DNA of 64,000 bases from Chloroflexota bacterium (lineage in GTDB: Bacteria > Chloroflexota > UBA11872 > VXOZ01). Each line of letters opens with the position of its first letter. Position 1 is the stretch's first letter. The position numbers and the translations under genes were made by a program. Shown here one piece after another: positions 26,282 to 33,845 of this stretch. The DNA lies in the NCBI GenBank assembly GCA_958295775.1, contig CATQHC010000002.1, forward strand, positions 953,830-1,017,829, written 5' to 3'. The notes below the pieces were generated by a model. That model was not told the DNA's origin. It ran no database searches and was given only the letters and a program-made list of their open reading frames with translations.

Positions 26282-26369
26282 TGTCTCGCTCCTTCTATGC
26301 TTATGACAAACGAATCTTGCCACTTTGGCCTAGAAGTGCCCAATATGCCTGAAGAACCAGAGCGCCCGC
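26268..26369. repeat. Duplicated 102-bp leader (copy A, with 28998-29099)
   Basis: This segment covers the first codons, ribosome site and upstream region of copy 3. It matches 28998-29099, upstream of copy 1, at 98 of 102 positions, far higher than the flanking coding similarity. Copy 2 lacks it. It probably carries a shared promoter or regulatory site; a small CCA-CTT-TGG dyad is inside. Confidence 0.85.
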
Positions 26370-26394
26370 CGCGCGGGGTGAAGGCAGTAGTGTG

Positions 26395-27702
26395 TCAGCG
26401 GTTCTCATAGAGGACGGAACAGGCTTGGTTGACTGCGGAGGTCACCTCGTCGCCGCGCACGAGTGCCTCTACCAAGTTGTACATAGCGCGAGACTGCGCC
26501 GCAGCCTGCGGCAAGAGGCGCGCGTGTTCCATGGAATTCTGTATCGCCGTGACTTCCTCCGGCTCAAGGTCTGTCCGCATCTGCCCGAGCCGCGCCACCG
26601 CCTCTCGCTCGGTTGGAACGTCGACGTACGGTCGCATAGCATGCACGAGACCTCGGAGCGCCGTGTAGGCTGCCTCTGGCTTGGCGGTCTGCGCGAGAAT
26701 CGCGATGCCTATATGGCTATCGAACGGCACGCTGCGCGCTTTGCCGCGAGGGAGCTCGGCCCGACGATAGTTGAAACGTGAAGCACCGAGCGGGAGAGTG
26801 GTGTACACCATCGCCGGCGGCGAACCCGCCGGATCATCGATGATTCTCCATAGATCCATATCGAATGCCACTGGGGAAACCCCGTGGTTATGTATCAAGC
26901 CGTGAAAGAACTCCAGAGCTGCGATGGCGGCCGGTTCTTGCAAACGGCATTGCGACGTCAGCGCGTCAGCCAACTCCGCTTCGTTTTGCCACAGAGCCCA
27001 CCAGATAGGCTCGGTGTGTGCCGACAGGCCCCAGCGCGACACCGTGCCGTCCTCCTCCCGCTGCGTCAGCTTCAGCGCGTTCTCGACCAAGACGTCCCAG
27101 TCCCAAGTATCGTCCGGCGGCGCTACACCCATTTGCGCAAAGTAGTCCGCATCGTAATAGAGCATGAGCGGAAACGCGTCTGCAGGCAGGGCGTAGAGCG
27201 TGCCGTTCTCGCGGAAGAAATCAAGCACAGGCGCGTAGAATTCCTTCTCGAAGTCTACGCCACCGGGGCCGCCGAACTGGTCTAGGGGCAGCAGCGCGCC
27301 CATTTCCCCTAGCACGCGCGCCTCGTCATGCCACACGGTCACGAGGTCTGCTTCTATTTCTTCCAGCCAAGCCGCCAGAAACTCCGGCTTGCGGAACTCC
27401 TCTGCGTCGGGATCCGAGTAACTCCCCGCGTAGTGCTCAAAGTACTGCAATTCAAGGCTGTATCGCCCTCGCATAGGACCAATTGGGCTTTCCGTGTCCG
27501 CCTGTAGATCGCGCTCTATGCGTCGGAGCATTTCCTCAAACTGTGCGATGACAGGTCCCGCGCTGAGACCAGTATGCGGGCGAGAAACCCAGGACAATGG
27601 CGTTATCTCTGGAGCGCCCAGAAAAGGAATCGAAATTTCCAGCCCGCTACAGCCGGCCGCCAGAATTGCGGTGCTTGCAATGAGTGTTCGGCGGGATAGC
27701 AT
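26395..27702 (-). CDS. Tat lipoprotein, extracellular solute-binding protein family 1 (copy 2)
   Basis: A 435-residue paralogue of its two neighbours, beginning MLSRRTLIASTAILAAGCSG with the Tat RR pair and lipobox Cys 18. The body shares near-identical blocks with copy 3, including WDWDVLVENALKLTQREEDG and TAKPEAAYTALRGLVHAMRP. The frame is open further 5', but GGAGG 6 bp before the ATG at 27702 fixes the start. It follows copy 1 by 22 bp, so those two are one transcript. It lacks the 102-bp leader shared by copies 1 and 3. Ligand unknown. Confidence 0.87.
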   Translation of the reverse strand: MLSRRTLIASTAILAAGCSGLEISIPFLGAPEITPLSWVSRPHTGLSAGPVIAQFEEMLRRIERDLQADTESPIGPMRGRYSLELQYFEHYAGSYSDPDAEEFRKPEFLAAWLEEIEADLVTVWHDEARVLGEMGALLPLDQFGGPGGVDFEKEFYAPVLDFFRENGTLYALPADAFPLMLYYDADYFAQMGVAPPDDTWDWDVLVENALKLTQREEDGTVSRWGLSAHTEPIWWALWQNEAELADALTSQCRLQEPAAIAALEFFHGLIHNHGVSPVAFDMDLWRIIDDPAGSPPAMVYTTLPLGASRFNYRRAELPRGKARSVPFDSHIGIAILAQTAKPEAAYTALRGLVHAMRPYVDVPTEREAVARLGQMRTDLEPEEVTAIQNSMEHARLLPQAAAQSRAMYNLVEALVRGDEVTSAVNQACSVLYENR

Positions 27703-27724
27703 GACGGTCCTCCCTCGCCGGCCT

Positions 27725-29011
27725 TCAGGCTTGCTGGTACTCGCGGGCGACGGCACAGGCCTCGTTGACCACACTAGCCACTTCATCGCCATGTACGATG
27801 CCCTGGAGCGCTGAGTCCATCGCGAACAGCGCCGGCACGCTCCGTGGCCAAGCGCGTCCATGTTCCATGGACCGCTGTATTGCTAGGACATCTTCGGGGT
27901 GAAGGTCCGACCGAGTCTCCTCCAGCCGGGCTATGGCATCTCTCTTGGCAGGGACCACCACATGCTCCTGCAAAGCGTCGACAAGTCCCTTAAGGGCAGT
28001 ATACGCCGCTTGAGGGTTCTCGGTCCGCGCGACAATGCCAATCCCCATGTCACCGTACACGGGAACGCTGTGCACTTTGCCCCGCGGCAACTCGGCTAGG
28101 TGATAGTGCCCCGGCGGGCGTATAGGAGGACTGCTATACACTATGGCCGGCGCGAATCGTGCCGGCTCGAATACAAGCTTCGCTAGGTCCATGTACAGGG
28201 CCGCAGGTGAGACCCGATGCGTGTGCAGCAGGCTGTGCACGAACTGCAAGGCCTCGATGGCAGCCGATTCTTGAAGCCGACACTGTAGGGTTGCGGGATC
28301 TACTGCCTCCGCCTCGTTCTGCCATAGTGCCCACCAGAGTCGGCTACCGTGTGCCTCCAATCCCCAGCGCGACACTGAACCGTCTTCCCTGCGCTTGGTC
28401 AGCCTTAGCGCGCTCTCCACCAGATCACTCCAGTCCCAGTTACCGTCTACCGGCGGTGAGACCTCCTCCAGCGCGAAGTAATCGGTGTCGTAGTAGAGCA
28501 TCAGCGGACGGGCGTCCACCGGCAGCGCGTAGAGCTCTCCCTGCCGAAATTGCTCCAGCACGCTGGGGTAGAAGGCCTGTTCTAGGGCGGCGCCATCGGT
28601 TGCAATGAACTGGTCTAATGGCAGCAACACGCCCTCTTCCCCGAGCGCCCGCGCACCTTCCGGTGACACGTTCACAAGATCTGCCTCTAGGTCGTGCAGC
28701 CAGTCAACGAACGTCTCCTCGCCTAACTCCGATGTCTTTTCCACGTGCCGCAGCGCAAGATGATACTTGCCGCGCTTCTGGCCATTGGGGTTCCCATTGT
28801 CTTCCTCCAGCGTTGTCACTGCCCTTTGAAGTTTTTCCACAGGACGCAGTCCATTCCCCGTGAGATCGCTAAGGCCAAGATGGTTCCCAAGAGAGACCCA
28901 GGTTAGCTCGGCCCCTTGCGGTGCGCTTGGCGCGGAAAAGAAAGACCCAAGAGGGCCACAACCGGCTGCGAGCACCGCCGCGCTGGCGATCACTGTTCGT
29001 CGTGAAAGCAT
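27725..29011 (-). CDS. Tat lipoprotein, extracellular solute-binding protein family 1 (copy 1)
   Basis: A 428-residue paralogue, first of the three in transcription order and the most diverged. It starts MLSRRTVIASAAVLAAGCGP with Tat motif and lipobox Cys 18. NWDWSDLVESALRLTKRRED and SRWGLEAHGSRLWWALWQNE align with the other copies. GGAG lies 7 bp before the ATG at 29011. All three would be membrane-anchored on the outer face of the cytoplasmic membrane. Retention of three diverged copies suggests different ligands rather than dosage. Confidence 0.86.
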   Translation of the reverse strand: MLSRRTVIASAAVLAAGCGPLGSFFSAPSAPQGAELTWVSLGNHLGLSDLTGNGLRPVEKLQRAVTTLEEDNGNPNGQKRGKYHLALRHVEKTSELGEETFVDWLHDLEADLVNVSPEGARALGEEGVLLPLDQFIATDGAALEQAFYPSVLEQFRQGELYALPVDARPLMLYYDTDYFALEEVSPPVDGNWDWSDLVESALRLTKRREDGSVSRWGLEAHGSRLWWALWQNEAEAVDPATLQCRLQESAAIEALQFVHSLLHTHRVSPAALYMDLAKLVFEPARFAPAIVYSSPPIRPPGHYHLAELPRGKVHSVPVYGDMGIGIVARTENPQAAYTALKGLVDALQEHVVVPAKRDAIARLEETRSDLHPEDVLAIQRSMEHGRAWPRSVPALFAMDSALQGIVHGDEVASVVNEACAVAREYQQA

Positions 29012-29099
29012 TGTCCCGCTCCTTCTATGCTTATGACAAACGAATCTTGCCACTTTGGCCTAGAAGTGCCCATTATGCCTGAATAATCAGAGCGCCCGC
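28998..29099. repeat. Duplicated 102-bp leader (copy B, with 26268-26369)
   Basis: Partner of the 26268-26369 segment, with four mismatches. It spans the first codons and ribosome site of copy 1 and about 88 bp upstream. Confidence 0.85.
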
Positions 29100-29180
29100 A
29101 CAAAGCCTTCGCAACTTCCGCGCAGGCGCTCCAATCCTACCTAAACCTGAGGTCATGCGGATATACCCGGCGTACTTAAA

Positions 29181-29522
29181 CTACGCACCTGGGCACGGTC
29201 TGTTTGGGATTATGCAACCGCAACCTCCGTAGTAAGTCTTCGGCGGGCAAGTCTTCCCGGTATAGCAGTTCTCGCCCTCTACCCTCCTAACATACGGCCT
29301 CTTGCTTTCGTGGCAACGCTCGCCGCAGGAGCCGCAGAAAGTGGTGGTGTTAGTTACACAGAAATGGCTCCCGTCGCAATGATCGGCAAAAGCCGCTCTA
29401 GTGAACAACACAGAGAGTACGGCAGCACCACCAACGGCACCAGCAACTCTCCCCAGAAAGCCGCGGCGATTCATGCTAGCTTTCGCCAGGCTCTCGCTCG
29501 CTTGCGCAATCAGCTTATCCAT
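29181..29522 (-). CDS. Small cysteine-rich Tat-exported protein (MauA-like context)
   Basis: A 113-residue precursor. NRRGFLGRVAGAVGGAAVLS is a twin-arginine signal, and FTRAAFA-DHC gives an AxA cleavage site, leaving a mature part of about 67 residues with ten cysteines and no tryptophan. The start at 29522 is chosen because GGAGG stands 7 bp before it; the ATG 15 bp upstream is within reach of nothing. It follows mauD-like and mauE-like genes on the same strand. In methylamine dehydrogenase clusters, MauD and MauE serve the disulfide-rich light chain MauA, also a Tat substrate. The lack of Trp excludes the TTQ cofactor, so this is not MauA itself. Function unknown. Confidence 0.75.
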   Translation of the reverse strand: MDKLIAQASESLAKASMNRRGFLGRVAGAVGGAAVLSVLFTRAAFADHCDGSHFCVTNTTTFCGSCGERCHESKRPYVRRVEGENCYTGKTCPPKTYYGGCGCIIPNRPCPGA

Positions 29523-29605
29523 GGGTTTACCTCCCATGCGTTGCTTGCATTGCGTCTTGTGATGCGACTCATGCGCGGGGCGTCGTCACACTTCGTGCGC
29601 GGACG

Positions 29606-30199
29606 TTACCCGCTCTTATTCTCTGGCAAGCTGCCGGTCGTCGCATCTCTAGCGAGCAGCTCGCCTAGCACATGCACATCGTTCACCACCCCCTTTCCGG
29701 CTACGTTCCCTTCTTCATCCACGACAAAGCCGAACGGCGTCCAGCTACTGCCGTAGAGGTCCGCAATCTCATGCTCCTGCTGGATCACCAGCGGGTACGA
29801 GAGTTTGAATTCAGCCACCATTTCCCGGTTCTGCGCCTGGCTGCCGCCGCTCACGAGCACGAAACGCGTCCCCTGTTCTTCAATCTGTTCCATTTCGCCA
29901 TCAAGACTCGCGAAAAGCTCCTTGCACGGCGGACACGTCGGATGGACGAAGAGCACGAGCAGTCGTTCGCCGACCATGGTCTCCAGGTCTACGGCCCCAT
30001 TGAGGCCCTCGCCCTGGAAGAGCGGCGCCTTGCTCCCTACGGCGATGCCAACTTCGCGCTCTTCCCCAACGCGCAGGCGCAACTCGCCGATCTGCCGCAT
30101 GAGGCCGATGACGACGAAGGCGAGCAGGCCGATGAGGGCCCACTGCAGGAGGTACGATGCCAGCCATATGCCTTCCAAGACTTCTGCCTTCTGGTCCAC
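29606..30199 (-). CDS. mauD: MauD-like membrane-anchored thioredoxin-fold protein
   Basis: A 197-residue protein with one N-terminal membrane segment (about residues 12-34) followed by a TlpA/thioredoxin-like domain. The active site is FVHPTCPPCKELF (CPPC) near residue 88. VLVSGGSQAQNREMVAEF and WTPFGFVVDEEGNVAGKG match the family end. MauD is required for correct disulfide formation of the MauA light chain in methylotrophs (family knowledge). The start is GTG at 30199; no ATG lies in the open frame upstream. It is 83 bp upstream of the cysteine-rich Tat protein gene, its likely client. Confidence 0.85.
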   Translation of the reverse strand: MDQKAEVLEGIWLASYLLQWALIGLLAFVVIGLMRQIGELRLRVGEEREVGIAVGSKAPLFQGEGLNGAVDLETMVGERLLVLFVHPTCPPCKELFASLDGEMEQIEEQGTRFVLVSGGSQAQNREMVAEFKLSYPLVIQQEHEIADLYGSSWTPFGFVVDEEGNVAGKGVVNDVHVLGELLARDATTGSLPENKSG

Positions 30200-30369
30200 T
30201 TTGGCGACCGGTTGCCGTTGATGCTGAGTGGTCTACACTAAGTCCCTGTCGAAGCATGAACGGAAGAGCAAATGCTCAATCCGACAAGCTGGACCCCCAC
30301 CCCTCCTGGATTGCGGCTTTCGCCGGAATGGCAGTCTCTTTCACTCCCTATGGAGTGCGTTTCCGTAAT

Positions 30370-30960
30370 TCAGTGCGACTGGGAAATAGTGCGCAGCCGC
30401 AGCAGTTCGGCAGCGACGAAGGCCACCGCCCACGCCCCGATCACGAACACCGCAGCCCCCGCCACGCCGCTGGCGTCCCCAGTGAGACCGACATCCACTA
30501 ACCAAGTTGAGCCGGCAGTGGGCGCCAGGACTACAAGCAATGTCAGGATGACGATCTGCTTGATGATGGTGGCTTTGCCTAGCGGCTGACGACCCGCGCC
30601 GAAGCAATAGCAGTCGATCCCACCCCGTCCCTGTGCTAACGCCACGGACGAGGCTACGATGAAAGCTGCCACTAGGCTTACGCCCAACCACACACCCCAT
30701 GCCACGGCAAAGCCCGTGATGAGCAAAGTGCCACAGAGAAGTTCCAATACGGGGACCGCGCCACTTACCGGCTGGAGCGCAGGTGTCGGTACCAAGCCAA
30801 ATCCCTGTACCGCCGCTTTGAAATCGGACAGGTGCAGCAGCTTGGCGGCGGCGGCAAGGAGGAAAACGCCGCCTATCAGGAATTGAAGCACGAGCACGCC
30901 AGTTGCAAGCATTAGCCCGTTCCTTCCAGATCGGGAGGGGCCTTTCGGCACATCCTCCAC
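30370..30960 (-). CDS. mauE: MauE/DoxX-like redox membrane protein
   Basis: A 196-residue protein with four or five membrane segments, for example GVLVLQFLIGGVFLLAAAAK and WGVWLGVSLVAAFIVASSVA. GGIDCYCFGAG near residue 116 is the conserved CxC redox loop of the MauE family. KLLHLSDFKAAVQGFGLVP and VSGAVPVLELLCG are also typical. MauE is thought to support MauD in oxidising exported cysteine-rich proteins. The start is GTG at 30960, with ATG and GTG alternatives shortly after. It heads the mauE-mauD-cysteine-rich unit; a possible promoter lies at 31022-31048. Confidence 0.85.
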   Translation of the reverse strand: MEDVPKGPSRSGRNGLMLATGVLVLQFLIGGVFLLAAAAKLLHLSDFKAAVQGFGLVPTPALQPVSGAVPVLELLCGTLLITGFAVAWGVWLGVSLVAAFIVASSVALAQGRGGIDCYCFGAGRQPLGKATIIKQIVILTLLVVLAPTAGSTWLVDVGLTGDASGVAGAAVFVIGAWAVAFVAAELLRLRTISQSH

Positions 30961-31021
30961 GATCTCTTTCCCAACCCACTCTTAGCGTCATTATTGACTA
31001 GCACTGTTATGTCATACATGC

Positions 31022-31048
31022 ATGCTAGCACACAATAATATGTGTCAA
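31022..31048 (-). promoter_or_regulatory. Possible promoter and operator for the mauE-like unit
   Basis: On the minus strand, TTGACA (31043-31048), a short 15-bp spacer and TAGCAT (31022-31027) form a weak promoter. An imperfect dyad ACACA-ATAATA-TGTGT (31030-31045) overlaps the spacer and -35, as an operator might. The region 30961-31202 is clearly AT-richer than its surroundings and has no gene. Confidence 0.35.
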
Positions 31049-31202
31049 GATTTAAATGAACTAATTCTTGACATTCCGTGAGATACTGCACGTTCTTGCA
31101 TGAAAACGCGGTTGCTTGCCATGCAGAATGGAGGGCGTGCGGAGATCCGGCACCCAGGAGATCAGCAAGGGGGCAACAGCACCTTGAGCCAAGAGCTTGA
31201 GA

Positions 31203-32036
31203 CTATGTATCAAGCTGCGGCGGGGGGAGAAGCTGAGTGATGTGCGCCATGGCGGCGTCTACGTGGCGCTTGCCGTCCTGCAAGCTGACGCTCACGTGAC
31301 CGGGGAAGAACTGCGTGAACTCTAGCTCAGCAAAGCGCTCGACAGTTGCAATTGACTCCGCAAGCGAACAGTCCCAGATATTCTGGAGGAGGATGCGGCC
31401 GCCGGGGAAGAGGGCGTCGCCGCTGAAGAGAGCCCGTTGCGCGGCATGGTTGTTGCTCGCGTCGACCTCGCGATTCGCGACACTATCTCTACTCGCGCAG
31501 TCTTCGCGTTTCGCGCAGTCTTCGCGTTTCGCGCAATCGTCAACAAGAAACGCCAGGTGGCCCCGGCTGTGTCCGTCGGCCTTAACCACCGTCACGTTGA
31601 GCGCACCGACGCTGATCACGTCGCCGTCACCGGCAGCGGTAGCGGACTGCACCGGCCGCAAGAAGTTCTCTACCGGATACATGCCTGTCTGACGCGCGGC
31701 AACCAAGCTCGCCGCCTCCTCGTCACCGCTTTCCAGCCACCCGGCCACATCCCGGGAGGCAACAATCTCGGCGCCGCAGAGCTTCTGCAATTCCGCCGCG
31801 CCGCCGGCATGATCGAGGTGCAGGTGGGTGACGAGAATCTTCGCAATGTTGCCAGGATTGAAACCGGCCGCCTCAATCTCCGCAATGATCGCCGGCACGT
31901 CCCTGCCTACGCCCGTATCGACAAGGGCCAGTTCCGAACCGCCGTCGAGGAGATAGACATGACAATCTAAGGGGTGTGTGAGACTGAAGCCGTTGTCGCC
32001 GCTGCCAACGAGATGGACGGTATCCGTGAGTTGCAT
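31203..32036 (-). CDS. MBL-fold metallohydrolase
   Basis: A 277-residue metallo-beta-lactamase-fold hydrolase. The zinc motif THLHLDHAGG (HxHxDH) is near residue 70, VKADGHSRGHLAF holds the next His, LFSGDALFPGG the bridging Asp, and FPGHVS the last His. Between the GHSRGH and GDALF motifs there is an unusual insertion of about 30 residues, CAKREDCAKREDCASRDS onward, rich in Arg, Asp and Cys. It is encoded by an 18-bp tandem repeat (31494-31511 and 31512-31529). The substrate is unknown; glyoxalase II or lactonase relatives share this motif set. Confidence 0.87.
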   Translation of the reverse strand: MQLTDTVHLVGSGDNGFSLTHPLDCHVYLLDGGSELALVDTGVGRDVPAIIAEIEAAGFNPGNIAKILVTHLHLDHAGGAAELQKLCGAEIVASRDVAGWLESGDEEAASLVAARQTGMYPVENFLRPVQSATAAGDGDVISVGALNVTVVKADGHSRGHLAFLVDDCAKREDCAKREDCASRDSVANREVDASNNHAAQRALFSGDALFPGGRILLQNIWDCSLAESIATVERFAELEFTQFFPGHVSVSLQDGKRHVDAAMAHITQLLPPPQLDT

Positions 32037-32064
32037 GGGCCTGGCCCCCTCCCTGTAACGCCGA

Positions 32065-32574
32065 TTACCGGCGGATGAGACGGAAGAGCACGTAGCAGAG
32101 GCCGATGACGAGGCCGCAAATCGCCGCGCCGCGCGTATCGAGCAGGGTGTTCACGTTGCCGTTCACGCGGCCGCCCACCACTACCACGCTTGCCACCTGC
32201 TCGGCCTCGATTTGACCGCCTATGATCCACTGCGACACGGAGTAGTTCGTATCCACGCTGCCGCCAAGCACCAGCCACGTGGCCCCTTCGCTCACACTCA
32301 CCTCGTGGCCGGCGGCAACGCCTGTCAGCCCTTGCTGCAGTGAAGCGGCCTCAGCCTGGACGACCCCGGCCGCGGTGTTTTGCATGTCGATGTCGTCCGC
32401 GACCACATGCCGCACCAGGCTATTCGTAATTTGAAAACGCTCGTCAACTCCCGAAGCATCTTCTGCAGGGTCTTGGAGACTGTCCGCGACCGTATGCGCT
32501 GCAACATCCTCAGAATTGCCATCATTTGCGGAAATCTGTTCCGGCTGCACCTCAGAAGACCCCATTTTCGGCAC
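32065..32574 (-). CDS. Hypothetical protein with C-terminal membrane anchor
   Basis: A 169-residue protein with an acidic, low-complexity N-terminus (residues 1-45). The middle is rich in short hydrophobic beta-like repeats, for example VSVSEGATWLVLGGSVD, SQWIIGGQIEAEQVASVVVV and GGRVNGNVNTLL. This pattern suggests a small beta-solenoid resembling bactofilin-type polymer domains (inference only). A single C-terminal membrane segment, AAICGLVIGLCYVLF followed by RLIRR, would anchor it as a tail-anchored protein. It ends 28 bp before the MBL hydrolase gene on the same strand. No family was recognised. Confidence 0.65.
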   Translation of the reverse strand: MPKMGSSEVQPEQISANDGNSEDVAAHTVADSLQDPAEDASGVDERFQITNSLVRHVVADDIDMQNTAAGVVQAEAASLQQGLTGVAAGHEVSVSEGATWLVLGGSVDTNYSVSQWIIGGQIEAEQVASVVVVGGRVNGNVNTLLDTRGAAICGLVIGLCYVLFRLIRR

Positions 32575-32642
32575 CCCTTCTCTTCGACAGTCGCTCGTGC
32601 TTTCGCACGCGCCAATTGCCGTTGCACATATCTTACAACTCT

Positions 32643-32651
32643 ATGATAGCA
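32643..32651 (-). promoter_or_regulatory. Extended -10 promoter candidate for the tail-anchored protein gene
   Basis: On the minus strand TGCTATCAT, an extended -10 (TGn-TATCAT), lies about 70 bp before the ATG at 32574. It sits between the larC stop and this gene, so the gene need not depend on larBC read-through. Confidence 0.4.
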
Positions 32652-32678
32652 GTCCAGTCACCTGGGCAAATGGGTTTG

Positions 32679-33845
32679 CTACACGGAAACCGTGCGCGCG
32701 AAATCCATCACCTGCTTCACCGGCACACGCGCTTCAGTGGCAACTCGCAGGCAGTCCTCGTATTCCGGACTGCGATTGACCACCTTCCCCCGCCTGAGAG
32801 CGATCTTTCTCCGCACCGTGCCCCACGGCGTTTCCACGCGCTCCACCTGCCGCTCCAGCTTGATGCGCTCGACACGGTGCAGCCGTACGCCAATGGTGGT
32901 CGTCTCTGTGAAGATTATGTCCAGTAGCGGCTCGTCTGCCACGGCTTCCGTCAGCACGCTCAGCACATGCCCGGGTCTGCCTTTTTTCATTTGGATGGGC
33001 GTGAGAGTTACATCCAGCGCTCCGGCCGCGAACAGTTGCGCCGCCACATGCCCGTACAATTGCGGATTCATGTCATCGATGGTGGTCTCGATGACGGTTG
33101 CCAGGCCGTGGGTGTCCGCAGCGGAATCCTCGCCAATGATGACGCGCAATACGTTTGGAATGGCGCTGTCCCGCATGCCGGCGCCGTAACCCACTCGTTG
33201 CGCCTGCATGGCTGGAATGGGCCCGAATTCGTCCGCAAGCTCGCTGAGCAGGAGCGCCCCCGTCGGGGTCAGAGTTTCGCCCATGTCGGCCGTGGCATAG
33301 ATAGGCTTATTCTTCATCAGATCGAGCGTCGCCGGGCCCGGTATCGGCCACCAGCCGTGGCGGGTTTGGATGGGCGCGCTGCCGCCAATGTTCACGGGAG
33401 AGCAGATTATACGTTCAATGCCGAGCGCCTTTACTCCGGCAACCACACCCACCACATCCAGGATTGAGTCCACCGCGCCAACCTCATGGAAGTGCACCTT
33501 CTCGGGCGCGACCCCGTGCATGCGACCTTCGACTTCCGCCAGCCGCACGAAGAGCCGCTTGCTCTTCTCCACGATGTCCGCAGCCAGGCTGCTGGAGTCG
33601 AGCAAGTGTTCAATATCGCTAAGATTGCGCTCAACGGTGTGTTCGTGTGCGTCAATGTCGATGTGCACCTGCAGGGCGCGGAGCAGACCCTTGCGTACCT
33701 CTTCCGTTCCGATTTGGTAGCCGCCCAGTGGAATCTTGGAAAATGTGGCTTTCAGGTCGTCCAATGCCCAGCCGCAATCAACCAAAGCGCCGAGCAGCAT
33801 ATCGCCTGATGCGCCCGCAAAGCAGTCGAAATAGGCGACTCTCAT
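32679..33845 (-). CDS. larC: Nickel pincer cofactor biosynthesis protein LarC
   Basis: LarC inserts nickel into the pyridinium-bisthiocarboxylate mononucleotide cofactor used by lactate racemase and relatives. The start MRVAYFDCFAGASGDMLLGA is the family signature. VHFHEVGAVDSILDVVG, SPVNIGGSAPIQTRHGWWPI and TTIDDMNPQLYGHVAAQLF follow. The 388 residues form one uninterrupted frame, whereas some lactobacilli need a frameshift between larC1 and larC2. AGGAGG 6 bp upstream fixes the start at 33845. Its ATG overlaps the larB stop by 4 bp. Confidence 0.94.
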   Translation of the reverse strand: MRVAYFDCFAGASGDMLLGALVDCGWALDDLKATFSKIPLGGYQIGTEEVRKGLLRALQVHIDIDAHEHTVERNLSDIEHLLDSSSLAADIVEKSKRLFVRLAEVEGRMHGVAPEKVHFHEVGAVDSILDVVGVVAGVKALGIERIICSPVNIGGSAPIQTRHGWWPIPGPATLDLMKNKPIYATADMGETLTPTGALLLSELADEFGPIPAMQAQRVGYGAGMRDSAIPNVLRVIIGEDSAADTHGLATVIETTIDDMNPQLYGHVAAQLFAAGALDVTLTPIQMKKGRPGHVLSVLTEAVADEPLLDIIFTETTTIGVRLHRVERIKLERQVERVETPWGTVRRKIALRRGKVVNRSPEYEDCLRVATEARVPVKQVMDFARTVSV

